Part shown: positions 1 through 8,742 of the stretch, piece by piece
Numbering within the stretch: the stretch's first letter is position 1
Layout of the letters: every line of letters starts with the position of its first letter
Program-made: the position numbers and the translations under genes
From: Flavobacterium sp. GSB-24
GTDB lineage: Bacteria > Bacteroidota > Bacteroidia > Flavobacteriales > Flavobacteriaceae
Assembly (NCBI RefSeq): GCF_027924665.1
Contig: NZ_AP027043.1
Location: 868,001 to 932,000, forward strand
DNA length: 64,000 nt
Reading direction: 5' to 3'
The notes under the pieces: generated by a model
Database searches by the model: none
What the model was told of the DNA's origin: nothing
What the model saw: only the letters and a program-made list of their open reading frames with translations

Positions 1-33
1 CCTTTTGTGAAATTAGAAAAAACATTATAATAT

Positions 34-453
34 ATGGGTTTGTATTTATGCACTTTCGATACTGAGGAAAAAGAAATAGATGGTTTAGAAGTAGGATCTT
101 ATGAATATTTTGACATTTTTAGAGAATGTGTAAATGAAGCAGTAGAAAAGTCTTCTGAATGGGGAAGCATTTGTCCCAAAATCATGTTACATTCAGATTG
201 TGATGGAAAATGGACTCCCAATGAATGTGCAGAAATAATTATTGAACTTGAAAAAATAAAGTTGTTATTTCAAAATGAACAACCAAATCAAAAAGTAATT
301 GAACTTAAAAAAAATATACTTACCATTTATGGGATAAACCCAAGTAATCTTTATGATTGCTTTGTAGATGTTGATGGGGAAAACTTAATTGACGGTTTAG
401 CAACTTTATGTAAAAATGCAATTAAATCTAATCTTGAAATTCTCTTTCAGTAA
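34..453 (+). CDS. Probable Imm70-type immunity protein
   Basis: A 139-residue acidic, cytosolic protein without signal peptide or membrane segment. It opens with MGLYLCTFD and has an internal HSDCDGKW motif (about residues 53-60); both resemble what I remember of the Imm70 immunity family of polymorphic toxin systems, which neutralise a cognate toxin in the cytosol. No toxin gene is visible; the window starts only 33 bases upstream, so a partner could lie outside it. The assignment is by recollection of family look, so moderate. It could also be an orphan immunity gene kept against neighbouring strains. Confidence 0.6.
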   Translation: MGLYLCTFDTEEKEIDGLEVGSYEYFDIFRECVNEAVEKSSEWGSICPKIMLHSDCDGKWTPNECAEIIIELEKIKLLFQNEQPNQKVIELKKNILTIYGINPSNLYDCFVDVDGENLIDGLATLCKNAIKSNLEILFQ

Positions 454-551
454 TTCAAATGAGTTAAATCGACCGAAATTATGTCTTAAATAGTAATTAA
501 AACAATAAACTTATTTTACTAAGTTTAGACTTAGAAAAATAATAAGCCATT

Positions 552-1301
552 ATGAACAAATACTTGATTATTGCTGGAGCTTTTTTAATGCAACTAGGAA
601 TTTTTAGCTGCACGGAGAAAAACAAAAAAGAAACAACTACAACCGTAGAAACTTTAACCAACCCCGAAGAAGTTGCTGAAACCTCAGCTTCTACAGTTCA
701 AACCAAAAAAAATCCTGCAGATTTTGTTCCAAAAGGTTATGTAATTTTTGACACCATTTATGGCGATTTGAATAAAGACGGCGCAGAAGACTGCGCAATT
801 GTTATAAAAGGCACCGATAAAAGCAAAGTTATAAAAGACGATTATCGAGGCCAATTAGACCGAAACAGAAGAGGAATTATTGTTCTCATCAATAAAAATA
901 ACAGTTATGAACTTGCAGTTAAAAACTACGATTGTTTTTCTTCTGAAAATGAAGATGGCGGCGTTTATTTTGCTCCCGAATTATCTGTTGAAATAAAAAA
1001 CAACAAATTACATATTCATTACGGCCACGGAAGATATGGATATTGGGAATACACATTTAGATTTCAAAATTCAGATTTCGAACTTATTGGTTATGATTCT
1101 AGCAGTAATCGAGGTCCTGTCGTGGAAACGGAAGTCAGTATAAACTTTTTAACACGAAAGAAAATAACAAACGAAAACACAAACAAAGAGGATGAAGGCG
1201 GAGATGAAGTTTTCGAGAAAACCGAAACCAAAATCAGCAAAAGCAAACTCATTAAGTTATCTGAAATTAAAGATTTTGATGAACTTGAAGTTTCAGAATA
1301 A
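552..1301 (+). CDS. Hypothetical lipoprotein
   Basis: A 249-residue predicted lipoprotein. The signal peptide runs to about residue 19 and ends in the lipobox-like IFSC, so the mature protein would be anchored through Cys20. A Thr/Glu-rich linker follows, then a globular part with DLNKDGAEDCAIV (about residues 73-85), reminiscent of the calcium-binding loops of FG-GAP/VCBS-type repeats found in Bacteroidetes surface proteins. The C-terminus is highly charged. No family was recognised with certainty. A strong terminator follows directly, so it appears monocistronic. Confidence 0.75.
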   Translation: MNKYLIIAGAFLMQLGIFSCTEKNKKETTTTVETLTNPEEVAETSASTVQTKKNPADFVPKGYVIFDTIYGDLNKDGAEDCAIVIKGTDKSKVIKDDYRGQLDRNRRGIIVLINKNNSYELAVKNYDCFSSENEDGGVYFAPELSVEIKNNKLHIHYGHGRYGYWEYTFRFQNSDFELIGYDSSSNRGPVVETEVSINFLTRKKITNENTNKEDEGGDEVFEKTETKISKSKLIKLSEIKDFDELEVSE

Positions 1302-1325
1302 TAAAAGCGCTCGCTTAAAATTTTA

Positions 1326-1359
1326 AAAACCCTATTCTATGCATCCAGAATAGGGTTTT
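1326..1359 (+). terminator. Rho-independent terminator
   Basis: A perfect 13-bp stem (AAAACCCTATTCT paired with its complement) around an 8-base loop, followed by a T-rich stretch. It lies 24 bases after the lipoprotein stop. A near-identical hairpin, loop included, follows the gene at 1675-2523. Confidence 0.85.
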
Positions 1360-1674
1360 GTTTTTGTATGGAAATATTTTATTATCCTACTCTAAAAAGT
1401 CTTATTGTGTTTGTTTTATGACTTATAGAGATAGTTTTAAATTCTTTTCAAAACTAATTTTGCGTCTATTTTGAACTAAAAAGTTAGAGTAGTAAAAAAT
1501 CATGAAATTAATTCTTCAAGAATCCCAACAAACAATAAAAGAAATTAGTGAATTTGAAACTTTAGATATTTTCTGCTAACAATCTTTTTGTAAATTAAAA
1601 AATCTACTTCGCGAGCGGAATTTAAACATTGAATAAACCATATAAAAAAGTAAACCAAAACATAAATCAAGAAC
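1360..1674. other. Intergenic stretch without a convincing gene
   Basis: AT-rich spacer of about 315 bases. A 25-codon reading frame at 1503-1580 begins with ATG and reads MKLILQESQQTIKEISEFE and then ends shortly after; it could be the start of a decayed gene, but nothing else supports it. No clear promoter for the next gene was recognised. Confidence 0.5.
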
Positions 1675-2523
1675 ATGTTTACAGAAAATAAAGATTACGA
1701 TTCTTTCTCAAGCAAATACCAAAATAATGAACAAGAAATACTTGTACTAACAAGTGACAAATCGGGAGGAGCAGCTAAATTCTACAACTCTTGGAACGCT
1801 AGCCAATATTTTTTAGCTTATATTGATTTAGATACAAATGAGCTAAAAAATAAAGACGGACTTATTAATTGGCTAATATCAGATAAAGATGAAAATGAAA
1901 ATGGCATTTCTTTTCCTTACCACTTTAAAAGTGGAACGATATATCATCTTAAAGTGCGAGAACTTATTGATAAAATAGTTCCAGAGGGAATGCTTCCTTG
2001 TGCATATAATAGTTTTATGGTTGTTGAAGTTTTAAAAGAAAATGTTGAAAATGATGAACTGCTTTCAATACTAGCAGAATATAGAAATCCTGTAAAAATC
2101 GTTGATGAAAAATTAGGAGAATTTGAACTCAATAAAGATTATGGATGTTTCTCTGGAGAAATTAAATGGCTCAATGAGTGCATTTCGGTTTCTTTGGATG
2201 TTGATATTGAAGACGAAGATAGCTGGATCAAAACGTTAGAGTTGCTAAATCAATTTTTCAATGAACAAGAAAAACGGGATTTTGAATTTCGAACATTTGC
2301 AGGAAAACAGCTTACTGATTTAGCAAACGATTGGCTGGAAGAAGAAAACGAAGAAATAACAGAAAATGATTTTATGAACAGAATAAGTCTTTCAGAACTT
2401 GTTATAACTTTTGAAGGAGATTATATCGCCTATTATGACGACGATAATATATTTTATGGACATATAATAGAATTATCAGGAAACATTAAGACAGGATTAA
2501 GTTCAGCAAAAATAGCAGGGTAA
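1675..2523 (+). CDS. DUF2262 family protein
   Basis: A 282-residue soluble acidic protein. Its C-terminal half (about residues 145-280, from LGEFELNKDYGCFSGEI to the GNIKTGLSSAKIAG end) matches my recollection of DUF2262, a domain of unknown function often found in stand-alone cytosolic proteins and near toxin-immunity loci. The N-terminal half, about residues 1-140, looks like a separate domain with a YHLKVR segment. No signal peptide or membrane helix. It is followed by its own terminator. Function unknown. Confidence 0.7.
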   Translation: MFTENKDYDSFSSKYQNNEQEILVLTSDKSGGAAKFYNSWNASQYFLAYIDLDTNELKNKDGLINWLISDKDENENGISFPYHFKSGTIYHLKVRELIDKIVPEGMLPCAYNSFMVVEVLKENVENDELLSILAEYRNPVKIVDEKLGEFELNKDYGCFSGEIKWLNECISVSLDVDIEDEDSWIKTLELLNQFFNEQEKRDFEFRTFAGKQLTDLANDWLEEENEEITENDFMNRISLSELVITFEGDYIAYYDDDNIFYGHIIELSGNIKTGLSSAKIAG

Positions 2524-2550
2524 AAACCTGTTAACAAAATCTCATAAAGG

Positions 2551-2586
2551 CAAAACCCTATTCTATGCATCTAGAATAGGGTTTTG
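2551..2586 (+). terminator. Rho-independent terminator
   Basis: A perfect 14-bp stem (CAAAACCCTATTCT and complement) around loop ATGCATCT, followed by CTTTT. It is almost the same sequence as the hairpin at 1326-1359, differing by one loop base, and lies 28 bases after the DUF2262 gene. Confidence 0.85.
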
Positions 2587-2737
2587 CTTTTATATGGAAT
2601 ATTTTAAGACTTTTTACTTTTTATCCTAAAATATATTTCTCAATTTTATGTTTTATCTTACAACATAGTTCATGAAGCCAGCATTTATCGATGCTGACTC
2701 ATCAAACATAATCTTTCATTTATAAATACCACTTCAA

Positions 2738-3919
2738 ATGCAGACACAAAACCAGATTGAAAATTTCCTTTTTCAGGGAAAATTTGACGAGGCCAGAGAA
2801 TCCTTAAATAACGGCGAAACCTTTAATGAACAATATCTTAAAAACAATTTTTCGCAAATAGCAGCAAAGATTATTGACGCCAAAGAAATTGATTTTATTG
2901 AAAAACTTATCAAAGCCGGTTTTATTGAAACGGATATTTACGAATTGGACAGTTTCGACAAATCGATTTTTGCTCCTTTGGCACTTTATCTCAAAGACGA
3001 TGAAGAATCACTGGCTTTTTTCAAAGAATTGATGTCAAAAATGGATAATATCAATGATGAAATCAGCGATAAAACTTTACTTGGATATCTCTTTGAAAAA
3101 GGTGCTACGCCAAAAGTCATAAAAATACTTATTGATGACTTTGGAGCGAATACGCAATATAAAAATAATGCCGGAGAAAATTTCATTTACATCGTTCTGA
3201 ATACCTACAGCACAGATACAGAGAAGACTAAAGAATATATTGCCGTCCTTTTGGAAAATGGTGTCGATATCAACGAAAAAAACATTGTGGGAAAAACGCC
3301 TTTAATGTGCGCGGTTAAAAGAAGCAAAAAGGATTTTGTTCCTTTCTTACTAGAAAATGGAGCCGATGCCAACGAAACCGATAACATCAACAATACTGCC
3401 TTTTATTACGCGGTTGCCGAACAGTTTTCGTATGATATGTACGATGCACTAGCAGCAGTTTCTTCACCTGATTTTAATATTGTCAACAAAGACGGGCGAA
3501 CCTTATTCACTAATTTTATAAGTTCTGTTTCAGGATCTCCAAGCGATATTAAATTTTTGGAAAGATTGTTAGCTGATGGTGCCGATGTCAATTTCTGCGC
3601 GCAATATTACGGTCAGCCAAAATCGGGAATTGATTTTATTGTCGAAAAGAAATCGGATATTTTAAAATCGGTTTTAGAAAATGTTTCATTGGATATAAAT
3701 GAACAGGACAATCAGGGAAACACCATTTTGCATAAAGTCTGCGCCTACAATGTGAACTATGATGCCGAAATGGCTAAAGAAACCTATCGAAAAGTAAAAT
3801 TATTATTAGAGCAAGGCGCCGATATTTCTATTACCAATGACAAAGATGAAACCGCTTTAATGCTGGCTTCTGGAGATAATTTGAAAATTAAAACGGTCGA
3901 GCTTTTAATGAAATCATAA
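2738..3919 (+). CDS. Ankyrin repeat protein
   Basis: A 393-residue soluble protein. Degenerate ankyrin repeats are visible from about residue 120, with typical GKTPLMCAV, LLENGAD and GNTILHKV / LLLEQGAD / ETALMLASG segments; the first 110 residues form a less repetitive helical cap. Ankyrin arrays bind protein partners; no catalytic domain is present. It is followed after 28 bases by a second ankyrin gene, so the two are probably cotranscribed and related in role. No signal peptide, so presumably cytosolic. Partner unknown. Confidence 0.85.
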   Translation: MQTQNQIENFLFQGKFDEARESLNNGETFNEQYLKNNFSQIAAKIIDAKEIDFIEKLIKAGFIETDIYELDSFDKSIFAPLALYLKDDEESLAFFKELMSKMDNINDEISDKTLLGYLFEKGATPKVIKILIDDFGANTQYKNNAGENFIYIVLNTYSTDTEKTKEYIAVLLENGVDINEKNIVGKTPLMCAVKRSKKDFVPFLLENGADANETDNINNTAFYYAVAEQFSYDMYDALAAVSSPDFNIVNKDGRTLFTNFISSVSGSPSDIKFLERLLADGADVNFCAQYYGQPKSGIDFIVEKKSDILKSVLENVSLDINEQDNQGNTILHKVCAYNVNYDAEMAKETYRKVKLLLEQGADISITNDKDETALMLASGDNLKIKTVELLMKS

Positions 3920-3947
3920 TAACTGAATTATATAAAATACCACATAT

Positions 3948-5291
3948 ATGTCAATGTCATTTATAATTGCCTGTGAAAACGGCAATAGAAAAATAGCCGA
4001 ATTACTGCTTCAGAATAAAGAAGTAGATGTAAAATATACAGACGAAAAAGGCAGAACTGCTCTTCATTATGCCGCACACAGAGGTTATCTGGATATTGTG
4101 AAAATCTTGGCCGAAGACGGAGCCGATATTAATTACGAAGATCATCAGGGAGAAACGCCTTTATTTTTTGCCTGCCTTCAAAAACAGAAACAGACGGCTT
4201 TGTATCTGTTGGAAAATGGTGCGGAAATTACCAAAAATGATAAATACGGAAATAGTCTGTTACACTTAGTTGCTCAGACCGCTCAAATCGAAATTGCAAC
4301 AAAGTTGCTTGAAGCCGGAGCAGATGTTAATTTACTGAATAACAATGGAGAAACTCCGCTATTATTAGCTTCTGCAAAACTAAACAGAGAAATTATTCAG
4401 CTGCTTTTAGACAAAGGAGCCGATATAAATGTAACCGATAAACAAGGAAATACGCCTTTGATTTATGCTTGTTACACCAAATCAATCCCGATGGTGACTT
4501 TACTTCTTGACAATGGCGCAGGCATCAATCACGTAAATCATTCGGGCGAAAATGCGCTTTTAATTGCGTGTTATGAAACCAATAGAATGCTCGCCAAATT
4601 ATTAGTAGAAAGAGGCGCCGATGTTTTCACATCCAACAATAATGGCTATTCTCCTATTTGGTATGCTTGCGCGAATAATCAAAAGGAAATTGTGTCTTTA
4701 TTTTTAGAAAATGGTGTTGATGTGAATTACAGCAAACCTTTGGCAAGCGATACTTCTTCAATGAATGATTATTTGGATTGGATTGTAAGCGCAACCAATA
4801 TTTCTAACGAATCTAGTTTTACGCTTAACAATTCTTATACCTATGGCGGAGAAAGTCTTTTGCACGTTGCAACCAAAAAAGGCAATCTAAGCATGGTAAA
4901 ACTGCTTATTGAAGCTGGAGCCAATATCAATATTCAGGACGAATCTGGAAACACGCCTTTACATTACAGCGCAGCAAACGGAAAGAAAGATGTCGTAAAA
5001 TATTTATTGGATAATAAAGCCGATGCTTCAATCGTCAATGTAAAAGAGCAAAAAGCGATCGATTACTCGAATGTAAAAGGCTTTAATGAAATTACAGAAT
5101 TGATTTTAAAATATGCTCCTTCGGGAACTGTAGTAACACCAATTCACAAAGAAGAACCGCAAAAATCAGATTCAGGAAATTCAATGGAAGGCAAGAAAAA
5201 GGCATTATTAGACTTGAAAGAGCTTTTGGATGCCGGAATTTTAACTTTGGAAGAATTTGAAACAGAGAAAACTAAAATTTTAAAAGGATAA
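3948..5291 (+). CDS. Ankyrin repeat protein with C-terminal SHOCT segment
   Basis: A 447-residue protein with about eleven ankyrin repeats (for example GRTALHYAAHRGYLDIVKIL near residue 32), interrupted near residues 262-300 by a non-repeat insert rich in Ser/Asn. A proline/Ser linker follows, then a roughly 32-residue C-terminal segment (KALLDLKELLDAGILTLEEF) that fits SHOCT, the short C-terminal oligomerisation domain. A second Met two codons downstream is an equally good start. It is the middle gene of a likely three-gene unit: ankyrin, ankyrin-SHOCT, lipoprotein. Confidence 0.88.
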   Translation: MSMSFIIACENGNRKIAELLLQNKEVDVKYTDEKGRTALHYAAHRGYLDIVKILAEDGADINYEDHQGETPLFFACLQKQKQTALYLLENGAEITKNDKYGNSLLHLVAQTAQIEIATKLLEAGADVNLLNNNGETPLLLASAKLNREIIQLLLDKGADINVTDKQGNTPLIYACYTKSIPMVTLLLDNGAGINHVNHSGENALLIACYETNRMLAKLLVERGADVFTSNNNGYSPIWYACANNQKEIVSLFLENGVDVNYSKPLASDTSSMNDYLDWIVSATNISNESSFTLNNSYTYGGESLLHVATKKGNLSMVKLLIEAGANINIQDESGNTPLHYSAANGKKDVVKYLLDNKADASIVNVKEQKAIDYSNVKGFNEITELILKYAPSGTVVTPIHKEEPQKSDSGNSMEGKKKALLDLKELLDAGILTLEEFETEKTKILKG

Positions 5292-5310
5292 ATAACAAAC
5301 AAAATTAAAA

Positions 5311-5853
5311 ATGAAAAAGATCTTAAACAATTCAATTATAGCATTCGTATTAATCGCTGCAAGTATAGTTTCCACTTCTTGTACAAACCCTTCGCCAGAA
5401 AAAACTTTTGAAATAGCAGCTTTAAATACAAATTTGCTTTCTCGATTTGGCAGTAAGGACATCAACTATAAACTAGAATCTGAGCCTCAGATTTATGATG
5501 AAACTCAAAAGAAAATGATTCCTTCTTCTTATTACGATTATTTTAAATTTGACATCGCTAATTTAGAAACTCAATTTAAAAAAATTAAGGAGATAAATGA
5601 AGATGATGACAATAGAGAACTTCTTCAGGCATCAAAAGACTTGTTTACCTATGCGATTGCTAAAGAAAAAGAAGGTTATTTGCCAATTGCTAAAATGAAA
5701 GATGAAAAAGCTTCGCCAGAACAGATCGAAAAAGCAATAGCAGATTTTGACGCCTCAACTCTAAATGAAATTGACGCTAAGTTTACAAGATTGATGAATG
5801 CTGCCAAAGCCTATGCTGAAAAACATAATATCGATGCTAAAATTGGTGTTTAA
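5311..5853 (+). CDS. Hypothetical lipoprotein downstream of ankyrin genes
   Basis: A 180-residue predicted lipoprotein: signal peptide to about residue 23 with lipobox STSC (Cys24). The mature part is strongly helical and charged, with no recognised family, though the size and helical content recall DUF3829-like lipoproteins. It starts 19 bases after the ankyrin-SHOCT gene, which suggests cotranscription and an envelope role connected to the ankyrin proteins. A terminator follows. Confidence 0.75.
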   Translation: MKKILNNSIIAFVLIAASIVSTSCTNPSPEKTFEIAALNTNLLSRFGSKDINYKLESEPQIYDETQKKMIPSSYYDYFKFDIANLETQFKKIKEINEDDDNRELLQASKDLFTYAIAKEKEGYLPIAKMKDEKASPEQIEKAIADFDASTLNEIDAKFTRLMNAAKAYAEKHNIDAKIGV

Positions 5854-5891
5854 ATATTACACCTTGATTTTTAACTCTCAATAAAAAAGTA

Positions 5892-5923
5892 AAACCCTAT
5901 TTTGTATGAACAAAGTAGGGTTT
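5892..5923 (+). terminator. Terminator hairpin between convergent genes
   Basis: AAACCCTATTTTG pairs with CAAAGTAGGGTTT (one G-T pair) around a 6-base loop, then TATTTTTATTTTT. It is related in sequence to the hairpins at 1326 and 2551. It can serve the lipoprotein gene and, on the other strand, trhO. Confidence 0.75.
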
Positions 5924-5954
5924 ATTTTTATTTTTAAAAATGCTTTGTAAATCG

Positions 5955-7313
5955 CTAATTTAAAATCTTATATAATTTATCTGATAAACGAATACGGAAT
6001 GGAACTTCAAAAGTAACTTTATCCCCAATTTTAGCAGTTTGAGTTTCTGCACCGTTTACAATTAGTTTTTCTAAAGTCATTTCCTGATTTCCAGTTGTTG
6101 GACCAGAAATTAAGATTTTATCGCCAGCATTTAATTCTTGATTTTCGATAGCAAATTGAGCCACTTGAGCTTTTACATAATAATGTTCTGCTTTTCCAAG
6201 AAGTACTTTTTTTACTTTTACTTTCTGACGAATATCCGCTTGTTTTTGGGCAGTTGCCAAAGCAGTTTCTGGCAATTCGCCTGAATGTTTAAATTTTAGA
6301 TTCTCTGATTTTCCTTTTCTAAACACTTTGTTTCCAACTTGTTTTCCAGTTCTCAAACGAACTTGGTCCACCAAAGGCATATGAATGATTTCTAAACATT
6401 CTGTAGAACAGCAGTTTTCCATTGCCGCTTTACATTCATCACATTGAATAAACAACAAATGACATCCGTCGTTTTCACAATTCGTGTGATTGTCGCAAGG
6501 TTTTCCGCATTGGTGACATTGTGAGATAATATCATCTGTAATTCTTTCGCCAAGACGATTATCAAATACGAAGTTTTTCCCAATGAATTTACTTTCTAAA
6601 CCTTCTTCTTTCAATTGTTTAGCGTAATTAATAATTCCCCCTTCTAATTGAAATACATTTTTAAAACCTTGGTGTTTGAAATAAGCACTTGCTTTTTCGC
6701 AGCGAATTCCTCCAGTGCAGTACATTACCAGATTTTTATCTTCTTTATGGTCTTGAAGCTGTTCGTTGATTATAGGCAAACTTTCTCTAAATGTTTCAAC
6801 ATCTGGAGTAATAGCGTTTTTAAAATGTCCTACTTCACTTTCGTAATGATTTCTAAAATCAACTACAATTGTATTCGGATCATCAAGGATTTCGTTGAAT
6901 TCTTTGGCTTTCAGGTGAACGCCAATATTGGTTACATCAAAAGTTTCATCGTTCAAACCGTCAGCAACGATTTTATGACGCACTTTAATAGTTAATTTCA
7001 AAAAGGAATGATCATCGTGTTCTACGGCTTCATTCAAACGAATGCCTTTCATGAAATCATAAACTTCAAGAGTTGCTCTAAAAGCTTCCAAATTTTCTTC
7101 AGGAATACTCATTTGAGCATTTATTCCTTCATGTGCAACATAAATTCGGCCTAAAGCATCAAGCTTATTCCAGGCTAAAAATAAATCATCGCGAAATTTT
7201 TTGGGATCTTCAATTTTGGCATACGCATAGAAAGACAACGTTAGTCGTTGTTTACCCGCATCATCGATCATGATGGCTCTTTCTTCTGCGCTCAAAGTGT
7301 TGTACAGTTGCAT
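5955..7313 (-). CDS. trhO: tRNA uridine(34) hydroxylase TrhO, extended form
   Basis: TrhO (YceA, rhodanese family) hydroxylates U34 of tRNAs with molecular oxygen, giving 5-hydroxyuridine. The 452-residue protein has the N-terminal acylphosphatase-like domain (about 25-115), a rhodanese domain (about 130-240) with the active-site loop CTGGIRCEK at residues 199-207, and a cysteine-rich zinc-like segment (about 266-306) with multiple CxxC pairs. The usual family member is near 320-350 residues; here a further domain (about 368-452) with GPTTG at 404-408 resembles the C-terminal barrel of U32 peptidases such as TrhP, which does the same U34 chemistry without oxygen. The start ATG is the first in frame and lies downstream of a good promoter. 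Confidence 0.93.
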   Translation of the reverse strand: MQLYNTLSAEERAIMIDDAGKQRLTLSFYAYAKIEDPKKFRDDLFLAWNKLDALGRIYVAHEGINAQMSIPEENLEAFRATLEVYDFMKGIRLNEAVEHDDHSFLKLTIKVRHKIVADGLNDETFDVTNIGVHLKAKEFNEILDDPNTIVVDFRNHYESEVGHFKNAITPDVETFRESLPIINEQLQDHKEDKNLVMYCTGGIRCEKASAYFKHQGFKNVFQLEGGIINYAKQLKEEGLESKFIGKNFVFDNRLGERITDDIISQCHQCGKPCDNHTNCENDGCHLLFIQCDECKAAMENCCSTECLEIIHMPLVDQVRLRTGKQVGNKVFRKGKSENLKFKHSGELPETALATAQKQADIRQKVKVKKVLLGKAEHYYVKAQVAQFAIENQELNAGDKILISGPTTGNQEMTLEKLIVNGAETQTAKIGDKVTFEVPFRIRLSDKLYKILN

Positions 7314-7377
7314 GCTATAAACAGTTTTAAGTTAAGAATATATAGTTGAATTCTATTTTTCTGAGTGAATTCGGGCG

Positions 7378-7385
7378 CAAAGGTA
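7378..7385 (-). promoter_or_regulatory. Bacteroidetes -7 box of trhO
   Basis: On the minus strand the sequence reads TACCTTTG, matching the TAnnTTTG -7 consensus of the primary sigma factor in Flavobacterium. It lies about 65 bases upstream of the trhO ATG. Confidence 0.6.
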
Positions 7386-7578
7386 GGTTTTTCTTTTCAA
7401 TTTTAAAAATGATAAAAATCATGGAATATAAACAATATAAGCCGTACAAGATAATTTAATTTAGTTGAAAACGTCAGCATTTTTAATTAGCAACAAAATT
7501 GCATTAATAAAAAACAAACACTGTTTATCAGTGCATTACATTTAATTCACTACATTTATATAGTCAATTTTAACATTT

Positions 7579-8739
7579 ATGCTTATGAATGCTTTAAAAC
7601 TACCCAAACCGCTCTTCCCCATTTTTTTATTTTTAACAATCTTTTGCTCTTGCAAAAAAGAACAACCGAAAGCTCCGCCTCCCATGCAGGCTCCGTTTGT
7701 AACGGTCAAGAGTGAAGATGTGCCCATTTATAAAGATTTTGCCGGGCAGACTTTTGGAGATTTAGACATTGAATTAATCGCAAGAGTTGACGGAATTCTA
7801 ACTGGAATTCACTTTAAAGAAGGACAACGGGTTAAAAAAGGGCAACTCCTCTACACCATAGATCCGCTGGAATATGACACAAAAGTAGAACAAGTCCGCG
7901 GACAAGTTGCGGCATCACAAAGTGCACTAGCCAATGCTGACGAAGAATTAAAACGAATTCGACCGCTCGCTGAAATGAATGCCGTGAGTAAACGCGAATT
8001 GGATGCGGCTGTAGCCAAAGAAAAAGCGGCACGTTCTAATTATTCGAGCATGCTGGCAAGTTTAAAAAACCAGCAGATTGAGCGAAGCTACGCTAATATA
8101 AAATCTCCCATTGACGGTGTGATCGGGCTTTCGAACGCTAGATTAGGTGATTATATTACCAAAGTCGGTAATGCCTCAAAACTCAATACTGTTTCAAAAT
8201 TAGAAAAAGTAAGAGTACAATTCACTGTGAGTGAATCTGATTATTTAAGATATCAAAAGCAGGTCAAAGCTGGAGAACGTATCACAGATTTACAACTCAT
8301 ACTTTCTGACGGAAGCACCCATCCGTACAAAGGAAGCTTGAACTTCTCAGACACTAAAATCGATCCCACTACAGGAACCGTAACTATTGAAGCACAATTT
8401 CCAAATCCAGACGGTACTTTACGTTCTGGTCAATTTGCAAAAGTTCGTGTCTTACTCAGAACACAAAAAGATGCCATTGTCGTGCCACAAAAAGCGGTTA
8501 CCGAAATTCAGGGGCTTTTTCAGGTTTCCATTATTGATAACAAAAACACCATTCAAACCCGAATGGTCGAAGTGGGTCAGAAAATTGGTGTCGATTGGAT
8601 TATTACCAAAGGTTTAAAAGCCAACGAAAAAGTCGCCATTATTGGCAATCAGTTTATTCAGCCTGGATCGACAGTTGTTCCAGTTCCCTATGTCGCAGAT
8701 AAAGATAAAAAGCAGATTGCATCATCTCTAAACGACTAG
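7579..8739 (+). CDS. RND efflux periplasmic adaptor (AcrA/MexA family)
   Basis: A 386-residue lipoprotein adaptor of a tripartite RND efflux pump. Signal peptide ends at about residue 22-24 with FCSC, so it would be lipid-anchored in the inner membrane. Order of domains: biotinyl-lipoyl half (about 45-80), long alpha-helical hairpin (about 95-165) and second lipoyl half, beta-barrel (about 200-285, DPTTGTVTIEAQF), membrane-proximal domain to the end. An alternative ATG lies two codons in. It is the first gene of a three-gene operon; the pump gene begins three bases after its stop. No dedicated regulator is adjacent. Confidence 0.95.
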   Translation: MLMNALKLPKPLFPIFLFLTIFCSCKKEQPKAPPPMQAPFVTVKSEDVPIYKDFAGQTFGDLDIELIARVDGILTGIHFKEGQRVKKGQLLYTIDPLEYDTKVEQVRGQVAASQSALANADEELKRIRPLAEMNAVSKRELDAAVAKEKAARSNYSSMLASLKNQQIERSYANIKSPIDGVIGLSNARLGDYITKVGNASKLNTVSKLEKVRVQFTVSESDYLRYQKQVKAGERITDLQLILSDGSTHPYKGSLNFSDTKIDPTTGTVTIEAQFPNPDGTLRSGQFAKVRVLLRTQKDAIVVPQKAVTEIQGLFQVSIIDNKNTIQTRMVEVGQKIGVDWIITKGLKANEKVAIIGNQFIQPGSTVVPVPYVADKDKKQIASSLND

Positions 8740-8742
8740 GCT

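Noticed and set aside
6648..6995. 115-codon frame antisense to trhO
   Set aside because: Phe/Ile-rich shadow of a conserved enzyme; no start context or family.
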